From contig NZ_CP060393.1 of assembly GCF_014274685.1 (NCBI RefSeq), positions 2,911,501 to 2,975,500 of the forward strand: a DNA stretch of 64,000 bases. The letters are read 5' to 3'. The notes under the pieces were generated by a model. The model was not told where the DNA came from. It ran no database searches and saw nothing but the letters and a program-made list of their open reading frames with translations. Of the stretch, positions 34,437 through 41,999 are shown piece after piece. The first letter of the stretch is position 1. Every line of letters begins with the position of its first letter. The DNA comes from Edaphobacter sp. 4G125 (GTDB taxonomy: Bacteria; Acidobacteriota; Terriglobia; Terriglobales; Acidobacteriaceae). The position numbers and the translations under genes are program-made.

Positions 34437-34759
34437 GAAGGGTGAGCACAGCGAGCGTCGGCCCCATCAGGTGAAGGGCATGTCGGAGGGATTGCTTGGA
34501 GAGCGGATTTGCCCACCGTTTGGCGGAGAGATTGGACGACCGATTGAGAGGCTTTCTCAATCGGATTGCAGGGCGGATTCTGAGCATCTTTGCACCTCCG
34601 CTGACATCGACGTCAGCTTGGTGCAAACCTATGGGAGGTCAGTTCGCTGTGTCCAATAACAAAATGAATGTTGGTTATTCTGCGGCGTGATAACAGCCTG
34701 AATCGGAAGGTTTGCTGAGAAGGATTCCAGCCGCGGCGTTTGCCGAGAAGTTATACGTC
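34437..34759. other. No recognisable gene between yceI remnant and PIN gene
   Basis: No frame here has a supportable product. The sequence is probably eroded accessory DNA, judging by the broken genes on both sides. Confidence 0.4.
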
Positions 34760-35179
34760 TCACAAATAGAGCTCAATCGTCTCAGTCGTCCAAGTGGATA
34801 TGCCGCTGCCGAAGAAATCTCGATCTTCGGTCCAAACGGGGCACTTCAAGAGAAGGGAGGTAGCCACGATGGGCCAATCGTCGACGTCCCGAGAGATCAT
34901 TCGTTCGCGCGCTGGAGATTCATATTCTTCGTACAAGCTGCGATCCACGATTTCAACTAGACGCGATAAGTGATCGAGCACCAGAATCCCTGGGGACGGG
35001 TCTACTCCGCGCTTGGCAGCCAGGGAAGGAATGCATTTCCGGGCATCCGTGAAGCAAATATCCGGGGCATAGAACGACACAGAGTCTTCATAGGCTTCGA
35101 GAAGACCGCGCACACGTGCCCCGAATACAGCGCGCAGAAGGATGTTTGCATCGAGCACAAGCCGTTTCTGGTCTGTCAT
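34760..35179 (-). CDS. PIN-domain toxin (VapC-like ribonuclease)
   Basis: A 139-residue PIN-domain protein, probably a metal-dependent endoribonuclease toxin. The acidic active-site residues are visible: LVLDANILLRAV (first Asp), DVDDWPIVATSLLLKCPVWTEDRDFFG (central and C-terminal Asp residues). The ATG at 35179 overlaps the antitoxin stop as ATGA, which fixes the start and indicates translational coupling; a longer frame start lies inside the antitoxin. The sequence is intact, unlike most genes around it. Confidence 0.82.
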   Translation of the reverse strand: MTDQKRLVLDANILLRAVFGARVRGLLEAYEDSVSFYAPDICFTDARKCIPSLAAKRGVDPSPGILVLDHLSRLVEIVDRSLYEEYESPARERMISRDVDDWPIVATSLLLKCPVWTEDRDFFGSGISTWTTETIELYL

Positions 35180-35439
35180 CGTTTCTGCTTGGCTCGCCAA
35201 TGTTTGAAATCGGCTACAGCTTCCTCTTCCGAGATGCCTTCGGCATCGAGGATCTCCTGCCAGCGAGTTGCAGCTTCGCGCAACGCGTCCTTGTCAGCGT
35301 CGGTTCGCCTGCGGCGGGCGGGGATGAAATACCCCACGGTATCGCCATGACGGATGATGGCCACGGGAGTTTCCGATTCGAGCAGGTAGGTGGCGAGTTT
35401 ATCGCGGAACTCTCTCATGCCAACCTTCAGCGTTTCCAT
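35176..35439 (-). CDS. Phd/YefM-like antitoxin
   Basis: An 87-residue antitoxin. The N-terminal METLKVGMREFRDKLATYL and TPVAIIRHGDTVGYFIPARR follow the Phd/YefM DNA-binding fold. The charged C-terminal half (DALREAATRWQEILDAEGIS) would wrap the PIN toxin. GGAG lies just before the ATG at 35439. It is first in a two-gene operon with the toxin. A 12-bp inverted repeat that overlaps the ribosome site lies immediately upstream and is the likely autoregulatory site. Confidence 0.78.
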   Translation of the reverse strand: METLKVGMREFRDKLATYLLESETPVAIIRHGDTVGYFIPARRRRTDADKDALREAATRWQEILDAEGISEEEAVADFKHWRAKQKR

Positions 35440-35479
35440 AATGGCTCCTTGCGTACCATTGCGTACACAAGGAGCCATT
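35440..35479. promoter_or_regulatory. Inverted repeat covering the antitoxin ribosome site
   Basis: AATGGCTCCTTG (35440-35451) and CAAGGAGCCATT (35468-35479) are perfect 12-base complements around a 16-base spacer that itself holds two GCGTAC copies. On the minus strand the arm next to the ATG contains the Shine-Dalgarno GGAG. It may be the antitoxin operator, an RNA hairpin hiding the ribosome site, or both. Confidence 0.6.
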
Positions 35480-36482
35480 GCCGTCGATCGCTCTGGGCTG
35501 CTGAGGGGATTGCACCGCTGTCGCAGGGATCAACAGCACCGGGAGCTACCTCGACGCCACCAACCCGCCGGTTATCTGGATCGGCGTTAGCCGGACGCCC
35601 TACATAACATGCGCCAACCACAGCGCCAGCGAGTCGCCCCGATATCATCACCACGATCTCGGTGAACCGGAGAGCAGGGCAAAAAACCAACTTTATGTGC
35701 AGTCCAGCCCGAGGCCCCCCGGTTCTCCGAAGAACTGAACGAGGACGAAGGCCACCCATGCTTTCCGACTCCTGATTCGACTGGTTGCGCTTCCGCAACG
35801 TTCTGGTCTGACGTCTCTACTAGCCGGTTGGAGATGGTCCCGCGGTGCTCGCTGCATTCGTACTCAATATGGAAGACCAGCTGACCAGCGAAGACCGCTG
35901 CCGGTTTGCCGACCAGCGCAGCCGCTTGTCCGTGGCGTCGATCTCCGATACCTGACACGCTGAGTTCGTATAGCTAAGCCGGGTGTTACCGATGTGACCT
36001 GACAGACACCCAATCACTTCGCGGGATATCATAGCTACGGCAGTTCCCTTCTCTAACTAGTGACCGAAACAAACGATGACACGTACCGATGCTCTACAAC
36101 GACTCCAAATTATTAGCGGAGCCGGGGCCGCGAACTCTCTCGAATCAAAGCCCTCGTTCGCAACTGCGTCTGAATATAGTCGCATGCTGCCTGTGCGAGC
36201 ACAGAACGATGTCGATGTTCGATCGAGGAACCTGGAAGAAAAGCTGGATCAGCCGTCTGGAGACCGATGGGATTCTCCGGTCAAAGATGGCAGGAACCGC
36301 TTGAGGCGATGGTCTACAACGCTGGAAAGTATCTGTCCTGAGCCTGCAGCTTAAAAGCCCTCATTTCTCCGAGATTCGTGGTTGCCAATAAGGGGAAAAA
36401 CGGTACTAAAACAGGCTCTTTCGAGAACATCATTCGACGGAACTGGCGCGTTTTATCAACTAGTTAGAATAAAGTACCTGAA
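35480..36482. other. One kilobase of apparently non-coding, eroded DNA
   Basis: Several frames of 70-125 codons overlap on both strands, but none shows a recognisable domain, ribosome site or consistent composition. Given the tRNA-Cys scar and integrase stub next to it, this is most likely degraded mobile DNA. Confidence 0.4.
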
Positions 36483-36527
36483 CTGCAAAACCTTTATGCG
36501 TCGGTTCGATCCCGACCCGCGCCTCCA
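36483..36527 (+). pseudogene. tRNA-Cys 3' half, candidate attachment site
   Basis: Plus-strand sequence from an anticodon loop CTGCAAA (GCA anticodon) through a T arm GTCGGTTCGATCCCGAC, acceptor strand CCGCGCC, discriminator T and CCA matches the 3' half of a cysteine tRNA. The anticodon stem does not pair. GGCGCG about 35 bases upstream could be a relic of the 5' acceptor strand, but the D arm is not recognisable. An integrase remnant begins 70 bases downstream. Confidence 0.7.
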
Positions 36528-36596
36528 AATCTTCTCAACAACTTAGAGCGATTTATCGAGGCAGTCAATCCGCATGGTTTCCAATATGGTTGCCAA

Positions 36597-37001
36597 TTAG
36601 CGAATAACCCCTGATAAGTCCGCCAGTTGGGCAGATCGCGCGGCAGAAAAACCACCGCTCAACTGCCCGCTCAGCGTCTCTGCCGCCATGTCCGCCGACT
36701 CATCGAGGACATGGGCATAGACCTTGAGAAGAAGGTCGGGACACGAGTGCCCAAGGCGTTCCTGCGCTGCCTTGATGGGCACACGAGCCGCCACCATCTG
36801 TGTCGCTCCCCAATGTCGGAGAAGACGCCACGTGATATGTGGAAGTCCAAGCTCCCTTGCCACCGGCTGAATGCGCCGGGACATGAGAGTCTCGTGCCAG
36901 ATCGGACCGGGCTTCATCTTCTTGCCCGCATTCTTGATGCGATTGGGAAACACCCAGTCCTCATCCTTCGCCTTCATCCGTTGCAATGCAGCGAGCGACA
37001 C
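36597..37001 (-). pseudogene. Integrase C-terminal fragment
   Basis: About 134 residues of a tyrosine-recombinase catalytic domain: ITWRLLRHWGATQMVAARVP (the R-box region; the usual His of H-x-x-R is Arg here) and AQERLGHSCPDLLLKVYAHVLDES (second His region and Tyr). The frame opens at a GTG with an upstream in-frame stop. The N-terminal domains and box I are missing. Adjacency to the tRNA-Cys remnant fits an integrase at its attachment site. Confidence 0.7.
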
Positions 37002-37242
37002 TCTCAGCTACCTGCTCTGGCGAGCTCCCATATCCTGACATGAAATCCGCACTCACCGGAAGATCGACTGCAGCCGTGATTGCGGCGATATGCGTTAGGT
37101 TCGTCTTTTCGCTGTTACGCAGGCTGGTTTGACGACAGTCCTCAACCTCAATGAGTGACTCCTGTTCCCATGAATTTAAGACATCACGCCGAAGGCTTTC
37201 GCTCGACTAAAGCCATTGATCCTGAGAGATTGCGGCAGAGAC

Positions 37243-37275
37243 GCCAATATGTCTTAACGTTAAGACCATATTGGC
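37243..37275. promoter_or_regulatory. Large near-perfect palindrome upstream of the sugar cluster
   Basis: A 33-base palindrome is centred on TCTTAACGTTAAGA and flanked by GCCAATATG and CATATTGGC; one base is missing from the left arm. It lies about 140 bases upstream of the VOC-DUF1080 start. The length suggests a dimer or tetramer operator. A partial relative (TCTTAACGTATAGG) lies at 40798-40811. The rest of 37002-37390 has no gene. Confidence 0.55.
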
Positions 37276-37342
37276 TGCAAACAACTGATAAATAAAGATG
37301 AAACTCTCTTATTAGGACACGACGAATCCTCGCCAAGGCCTT

Positions 37343-37363
37343 GACCGTGAATTAACTTGTTCG
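37343..37363 (+). promoter_or_regulatory. Shared motif CCGTGAATTAACTTG, copy 1
   Basis: GACCGTGAATTAACTTGTTCG lies 55 bases before the VOC-DUF1080 start. Near-identical copies precede the TIM-barrel operon (40871-40893) and, on the other strand, the TonB transporter (49961-49983). It is either a promoter element or a regulator site. Confidence 0.5.
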
Positions 37364-37417
37364 TCCCCGCCGCCTGACCCGAGAGTCTTTTTGAGAATCC
37401 ACAAAATTGAGGCCTTC

Positions 37418-39346
37418 GTGAAAACCCGACTTTTGAAATCAGCCCTCTTCTTGATGCTGTCAGTTATATTTCATCCTGATCTCCGTGCCCAAGAGAAACC
37501 TCGCATCATCGGCATGGCGCACATGGCGTATTACGTCAGCGACCTGAAGCAGGCGCGCGACTACTACGAAGGGTTTCTCGGTTTTCAGGAGGCGTTCACG
37601 CTCAAGAACCGGGACGGCTCCGATCATGTCGTCTTTATCAAAATCAACGACCACCAGTTCATCCAGCTTTATGCCGAACCGGTAAAAAACTACGGCTATA
37701 TCCATGATGCGGGTTTTGAGACGAACGACGCCAAAGGCATGAGAGACCATCTGGCTTCCATCGGCGTTACCGTACCCACTGCCGTAACGAAGAATGAAGA
37801 AGGCGATCTAAGCTTCAACATCACAGAGCCGTCCGGGTTCACGATCCAGATCGTTCAGTACATGCCGGGCAGCAAGGTGACGGCGACCAAAGGCAAGTTC
37901 ATGCCCGCCACTCGCATCTCCGACCACATCGACCATATCGGTCTTCTGGTCAAAGACAAGGAAACCACCTGGAAGTTCTATACCGACGCCTTTGGATTCA
38001 CCAAGGAAGGTGACGGCTCCAAGATGGCTGTACCGGGCAGCGCTGATCGATTTGAGGTCGGCTGGGAGAAGCGGAAACCTGAAGAGGCGCGCTTCCATAT
38101 TAAGGACCACATCTGCCTCTCGAACGCAAACGTGCCGAAGATGACAGCTGAAATCGCGGCCAGGCCTCAGATGAAGCAGTTTCCCGATGCGATTGCTGAT
38201 GTGCATCAGTTGCCGAATGGAAAGAACGTGGTCGAGATCTACGACCTGAACAAGAATCGCGTCGAAGTCATGGAGCCTCCGAAGGCAGGCGACGTCGCCA
38301 CGGCCGGCGCAGACCCCGCAGACTCCCAGCCCGATGGAGGCTCCAGGAAAGGCTCAAAAGGCGGAACCAAAGGAGCGCCGCGTAAGGTTGAGCTGCCGCA
38401 TCCGTTCTACTGGGCCGCTACCGATGCACTGCGAGGCGACTGGCAAGGGACCGGCGGGCTCGTCGCCCAGGTTGTTCCCATCATGGACAAGATCTACTCC
38501 AAGGAAGACCTGATCCCGCAACAAGACGACAACGCCAAGTACGAAGTCCACCTCTTCAAACAGTTTGACCAGCCGCATGACATTCCCGTAGCCGCGCTGA
38601 ATGGGACACTCGCCAACGGTGTCCTTCCGCTGGAAGGTGATGGCTGGACGGGCTCGATTGAAAACGGGCATTTGAAGGCTAAGAACGGAGATCAGAGCAT
38701 CGATCTGCAGCACATCACGCGCTCGTCTCCGACGCTCGGCATGAAACCGCCTCAAGGCGCCATCGTCCTGTTTGACGGAAAGAATATGGATGAGTGGTCG
38801 AAGATGATGGAGAAGGAGTGGCTGAAGGAAGATGGCCCCTGCAAATGGCATCTTGTTCCGGGCGATGCCGTTGAATCTGTCCCGCGTACCGGCAACTGCA
38901 TCAGCAAGCGGACCTTTGGCGATGCAAAAATCCACGTCGAGTTCCGCACCATCGGCGGCCCAACCAACAGCGGCGTCTACATTCAGGACCGCTACGAGGC
39001 CAACATTAATGAGACTTACGGCAGCCTGACGGCCAATCCCAACGGGCAGTTCGATAACTCCATCGCAACCAAGCCGGGGATTCGCGCTTCACGTCCGGTG
39101 CTTGAGTGGCAGACCTTCGACATTGACTTCAAAGCCCCTCGATTCGATGCAACCGGACAGAAGACCGCCGACGCAAAGGTGACATTGATGTTGAACGGTG
39201 AGCCGCTATACAACGATCACATCCTGGGTCCAGTAACTCTGAACGCCGCAAAGCTGGGTGAAGCCTCGAAAGGCCCCATCCAGCTGCAGGAACATGGCAT
39301 GCCTGTGCAGTTCAGAAATATCTGGGTGCTGGAGACATCCCAATAA
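37418..39346 (+). CDS. Secreted VOC-VOC-DUF1080 (3-keto-disaccharide hydrolase) fusion
   Basis: A 642-residue exported protein that joins two enzyme types. I chose GTG at 37418, with GAGG just upstream and a normal signal peptide (VKTRLLKSALFLMLSVIFH); a TTG at 37391 is the alternative. Two vicinal-oxygen-chelate domains follow (AHMAYYVSDLKQARDYYEGFLGFQ and HIDHIGLLVKDKETTWKFYTDAFGF). A Ser/Gly/Lys linker comes next, then a middle domain of about 120 residues, and a C-terminal DUF1080 jelly roll (GAIVLFDGKNMDEW, SGVYIQDRYEANI, GPIQLQEHGMPVQFRNIWV). DUF1080 is the 3-keto-disaccharide hydrolase family, so a role on 3-keto glycosides in the periplasm is inferred. The middle domain resembles a DUF1080 lobe remnant. 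The next gene is convergent. Confidence 0.82.
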   Translation: MKTRLLKSALFLMLSVIFHPDLRAQEKPRIIGMAHMAYYVSDLKQARDYYEGFLGFQEAFTLKNRDGSDHVVFIKINDHQFIQLYAEPVKNYGYIHDAGFETNDAKGMRDHLASIGVTVPTAVTKNEEGDLSFNITEPSGFTIQIVQYMPGSKVTATKGKFMPATRISDHIDHIGLLVKDKETTWKFYTDAFGFTKEGDGSKMAVPGSADRFEVGWEKRKPEEARFHIKDHICLSNANVPKMTAEIAARPQMKQFPDAIADVHQLPNGKNVVEIYDLNKNRVEVMEPPKAGDVATAGADPADSQPDGGSRKGSKGGTKGAPRKVELPHPFYWAATDALRGDWQGTGGLVAQVVPIMDKIYSKEDLIPQQDDNAKYEVHLFKQFDQPHDIPVAALNGTLANGVLPLEGDGWTGSIENGHLKAKNGDQSIDLQHITRSSPTLGMKPPQGAIVLFDGKNMDEWSKMMEKEWLKEDGPCKWHLVPGDAVESVPRTGNCISKRTFGDAKIHVEFRTIGGPTNSGVYIQDRYEANINETYGSLTANPNGQFDNSIATKPGIRASRPVLEWQTFDIDFKAPRFDATGQKTADAKVTLMLNGEPLYNDHILGPVTLNAAKLGEASKGPIQLQEHGMPVQFRNIWVLETSQ

Positions 39347-39360
39347 CCGGCCACTGTTCT

Positions 39361-40743
39361 CTAGGAGGCACTCGAAGAGAGTGCCTTCGGCGAACGGCTC
39401 AAGATAATTGTTACCGAACGGGGGAGGCCTCCCCCGTTCTCTGTTTTCAGCAGAGCTTCAAAGTACGGAAATGCCTTCCCGGTTGAACCCATCCTCGAAC
39501 GCAGTTGCAACATCGAAGACTCGTCTTTCAGGAAGTCCAGTGCCGCACCGATGGCTGCCCCACCTGTGCCCGAGATGACGAGAATATTGCCGGTACCGCT
39601 CACATTCGGAAGAAACGCGATGCTGGCATAGCCATCATGAGTTTTGGAACCGTCGACTGTTGACCGGAACTTATCCGCGTCCTGTGCTTTGGCGGTGATG
39701 TCGATCGGGTAGTAGCTGTCCAGAGCGGGATCGTACTTCCACCGTAGTGCAAGATAAGAATCAAGCGCCTGAATCCATGGATTGGATTGTCGTGTTCCCA
39801 ACAGAATGATGTTGCCGGATTTGAGCTGCCGGAAGGAGAAATCCCTGGCAAAGTACAGATTGGTGCTTGTTCCAAAGACTTCCGCAGTCTGCGACAGTCG
39901 ACCCACAAGATTAACATCCGAAAAATTCGACTGCCGCTTCAGAAGAAACGATTGGACGGCCTTCGGATCCAGGTGCGAGGCTTCCGCTTCATCGCCTATC
40001 GGGTGCAGATAGCTTCTGTCGAAGTATTCCGTCAGAGAAACCTGCCGTCCTGATACCTGTTGATAAAATTCCAACGACGCATCATCCAGCACGACATGGG
40101 CAGGGTTGCCCTGCTGAAATATCCCGGACCAGAACTGGCGTATTGTAGCTCCCTGTATGGAAGAGCTGTGTGTTATTTCATTCTTACTTCGAACTAATAA
40201 GAACGCACAAAGAGACGCCAAGAGTACCGTGAGAAAACCGAAACCCCACGCGCTCCAAACCGCGATGGAAGGCCCCTTAACCAGCGAGACTACAGGAAAC
40301 ATCTGCTCTCGCGGTTCTTTGATCTCTGTCGTCATGGACGGCATCGAGAAAACAGGGACATCGGCCAGTTCAGGTAGCTTCCCATTCACGGCGAGCTCGC
40401 GCTTACGAAATATTGGCGCGTAATTCCCCTTTGGGATCTCAACCACCAGGGGCTCATTTTCACCCTCGGTCTGGAAGTACTCCGCGAGACGCTTTCGCAG
40501 CAACGAGGCATGAACACGAACAATATTGTCGGCCGCTGTATCGTAGTGCTCCGGCCTGCCAAAGACCTTGTGTCCTAACTCAAGTTCGTGAATGTCGTCG
40601 ATCGACTCATCGAGCGCCTTGCCGCAAAGGTACAGAAATAAATCTCTGAGCCGGGCTGATTTCGCGATCAAATTGCTCGCGACAATTCGATTCACGAGCT
40701 CCTTGCACGCCTGCACATCGCAACTTTCCTGCGTATCTATCAC
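39361..40743 (-). CDS. Membrane-anchored winged-helix-type regulator, acidobacterial family
   Basis: A 460-residue protein of a family frequent in acidobacteria and without an established function. The N-terminal about 110 residues (ELVNRIVASNLIAKSARLRDLFLYLCGKAL, DNIVRVHASLLRKRLAEYF, VVEIPKGNYAPIF) look like a DNA-binding module of the kind fused to tetratricopeptide or signalling domains elsewhere. One membrane helix (VWSAWGFGFLTVLLASLCAFLLV) separates it from a C-terminal domain of about 260 residues, presumably periplasmic and a possible ligand sensor. It sits between two cluster transcription units. TCTTAACGTATAGG, resembling the large palindrome at 37243, lies just upstream of its start, so local and self control is a reasonable guess. 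A perfect 24-bp palindrome lies in its 3' end. Confidence 0.65.
   Translation of the reverse strand: MIDTQESCDVQACKELVNRIVASNLIAKSARLRDLFLYLCGKALDESIDDIHELELGHKVFGRPEHYDTAADNIVRVHASLLRKRLAEYFQTEGENEPLVVEIPKGNYAPIFRKRELAVNGKLPELADVPVFSMPSMTTEIKEPREQMFPVVSLVKGPSIAVWSAWGFGFLTVLLASLCAFLLVRSKNEITHSSSIQGATIRQFWSGIFQQGNPAHVVLDDASLEFYQQVSGRQVSLTEYFDRSYLHPIGDEAEASHLDPKAVQSFLLKRQSNFSDVNLVGRLSQTAEVFGTSTNLYFARDFSFRQLKSGNIILLGTRQSNPWIQALDSYLALRWKYDPALDSYYPIDITAKAQDADKFRSTVDGSKTHDGYASIAFLPNVSGTGNILVISGTGGAAIGAALDFLKDESSMLQLRSRMGSTGKAFPYFEALLKTENGGGLPRSVTIILSRSPKALSSSAS
39416..39439. repeat. Perfect 24-bp palindrome inside the regulator gene
   Basis: A self-complementary 24-mer with the central core GGGGGAGGCCTCCCCC and flanks GAAC/GTTC. 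It encodes the NGGGLP segment near the regulator's C-terminus. In RNA it would fold with little or no loop. It might help terminate transcription from the convergent VOC-DUF1080 gene that ends 70 bases earlier. Confidence 0.6.
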
Positions 40744-40797
40744 GAATTGAAACGCTACCTGAAGGGCGGAACCATCGTCAACCAGCGATTAAACCGC

Positions 40798-40811
40798 TCT
40801 TAACGTATAGG
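40798..40811. promoter_or_regulatory. Partial copy of the TCTTAACGTTAAGA operator
   Basis: TCTTAACGTATAGG matches the core of the palindrome at 37243-37275 in 11 of 14 bases. It lies between the divergent regulator (start 40743) and TIM-barrel operon (start 40928). Confidence 0.35.
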
Positions 40812-40870
40812 GCAAGTCCGCAAGTAATTGAACCTAAACAGCCGTAGTCACCTCGGATACCAGGAATTGC

Positions 40871-40893
40871 TATACCGTTAATTAACTTGCTGA
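40871..40893 (+). promoter_or_regulatory. Shared motif CCGTTAATTAACTTG, copy 2
   Basis: TATACCGTTAATTAACTTGC lies 35-55 bases before the five-gene operon. It matches copy 1 (37343) and the reverse-strand copy 3 (49961-49983) over about 17 bases. Here the core GTTAATTAAC is a perfect palindrome. Confidence 0.5.
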
Positions 40894-40927
40894 CTCTCCC
40901 TCCGGCAAACGATGGTAGCAAAGGAAG

Positions 40928-41938
40928 ATGGGAGAACTCTTGAAACAAGTTTCATCCATGCAGAATTGGACACGCCGACGCTTTCTTGGAACCGCTGGAA
41001 CAGCTCCTTTGGTGGCCCTGGCCACCATGCAGATCACTCAGTCCGTTCAAGGAGAGATCAAACCGGTGCCAAGAGCAGGGGCAACCATGCTGAAGGTATC
41101 GCTGAATGCCTTCTCCTTCAGCCGCCTGCTGAATGCGAAGGTCAAGCGCGGGCAGGACGGCATCGACCTCTTCGGCCTTGTCGATTTCTGTGCAAAGCAC
41201 AACATCGATGGAATCGACCCAACCGGGTATTTCTTCCCCGGCTTCCCCGACGTTCCTCCGGACACCTACATCTTCGACCTGAAGCGCAAGGCATTCGAGG
41301 CCGGCGTCGGTATCAGTGGCACAGGGGCGCGGAACAACTTTACGACCTCAGAAAAAGACAAGCGGGCAGCTGACCTCAAGATCATCAAGGACTGGGTCGT
41401 TGTCGCCTCAAAACTTGGCGCTCCTGTGCTTCGCGTCTTCGCCGACACCCAGATGCGCAACATGACCTGGCATGACGTCGCCAAAGGATTCACCGGGGAC
41501 CAGGTACGTGAATGGATCGCCGATGACCTGCGGGAGTGCACGCAGTTTGGCAAGGAGCATGGCGTCATCATCGGTGTCCAGAACCACGGCGACTTTCTGC
41601 GTACCAGCGATGACCTGATCAAGCTGGTTGGCCTCGTTGATTCTCCGTGGTGCGGAGCCATCGTTGACACAGGCTATTTCCGCTCTCCCGATCCCTACGT
41701 CGACATGCAAAAAGCCGCGTCCTACGCCGTCAATTGGCAAGTCAAGCAGAGCGCCTTCGGTGCGGCCAGCGACGTCAAGCTCGACCTGGACCGCCTCCTC
41801 CGTATCGTACGATCCTCCGGATACAGTGGATATCTTCCGATCGAAACCTTGTCGACTCCCGGTAAACCCTACGATCCATACCAGGTTGTGCCGCCCTTTG
41901 TTCAGGAGCTGAAGGCGGCTATCGCACGAACCGCTTGA
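40928..41938 (+). CDS. Tat-exported TIM-barrel sugar isomerase/epimerase-like protein
   Basis: A 336-residue xylose-isomerase-like TIM barrel (AP_endonuc_2 superfamily). A twin-arginine signal (WTRRRFLGTAGTAPLVALA) precedes the barrel (KVSLNAFSFSRLLNAKVKRGQDGIDLFGLVDFCAKHNIDGIDPTGYFFPGF begins it; metal-site strands include GVQNHGDF, IVDTGYF and YLPIETLS). Members act as isomerases, epimerases or dehydratases on sugars, including 3-keto sugars in levoglucosan and C-glycoside breakdown. It heads a five-gene operon with an MFS carrier. ATG 40928 follows AAAGGAAG; ATG 40958, closer to the Tat motif, is the alternative. Confidence 0.8.
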   Translation: MGELLKQVSSMQNWTRRRFLGTAGTAPLVALATMQITQSVQGEIKPVPRAGATMLKVSLNAFSFSRLLNAKVKRGQDGIDLFGLVDFCAKHNIDGIDPTGYFFPGFPDVPPDTYIFDLKRKAFEAGVGISGTGARNNFTTSEKDKRAADLKIIKDWVVVASKLGAPVLRVFADTQMRNMTWHDVAKGFTGDQVREWIADDLRECTQFGKEHGVIIGVQNHGDFLRTSDDLIKLVGLVDSPWCGAIVDTGYFRSPDPYVDMQKAASYAVNWQVKQSAFGAASDVKLDLDRLLRIVRSSGYSGYLPIETLSTPGKPYDPYQVVPPFVQELKAAIARTA

Positions 41939-41999
41939 TCTGGATCTCTGAACATCTCTATCCGAAATCACCCTAACTCAGTTCGGCAAGGTATCTGCA

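Noticed and set aside
35427-35958. Overlapping reverse-strand frames upstream of the toxin-antitoxin pair
   Set aside because: Three frames of similar length compete, with no domain in any; probably eroded DNA.
36483-36527. Functional tRNA-Cys
   Set aside because: The anticodon stem does not pair and no D arm is present, so only the 3' half is intact.
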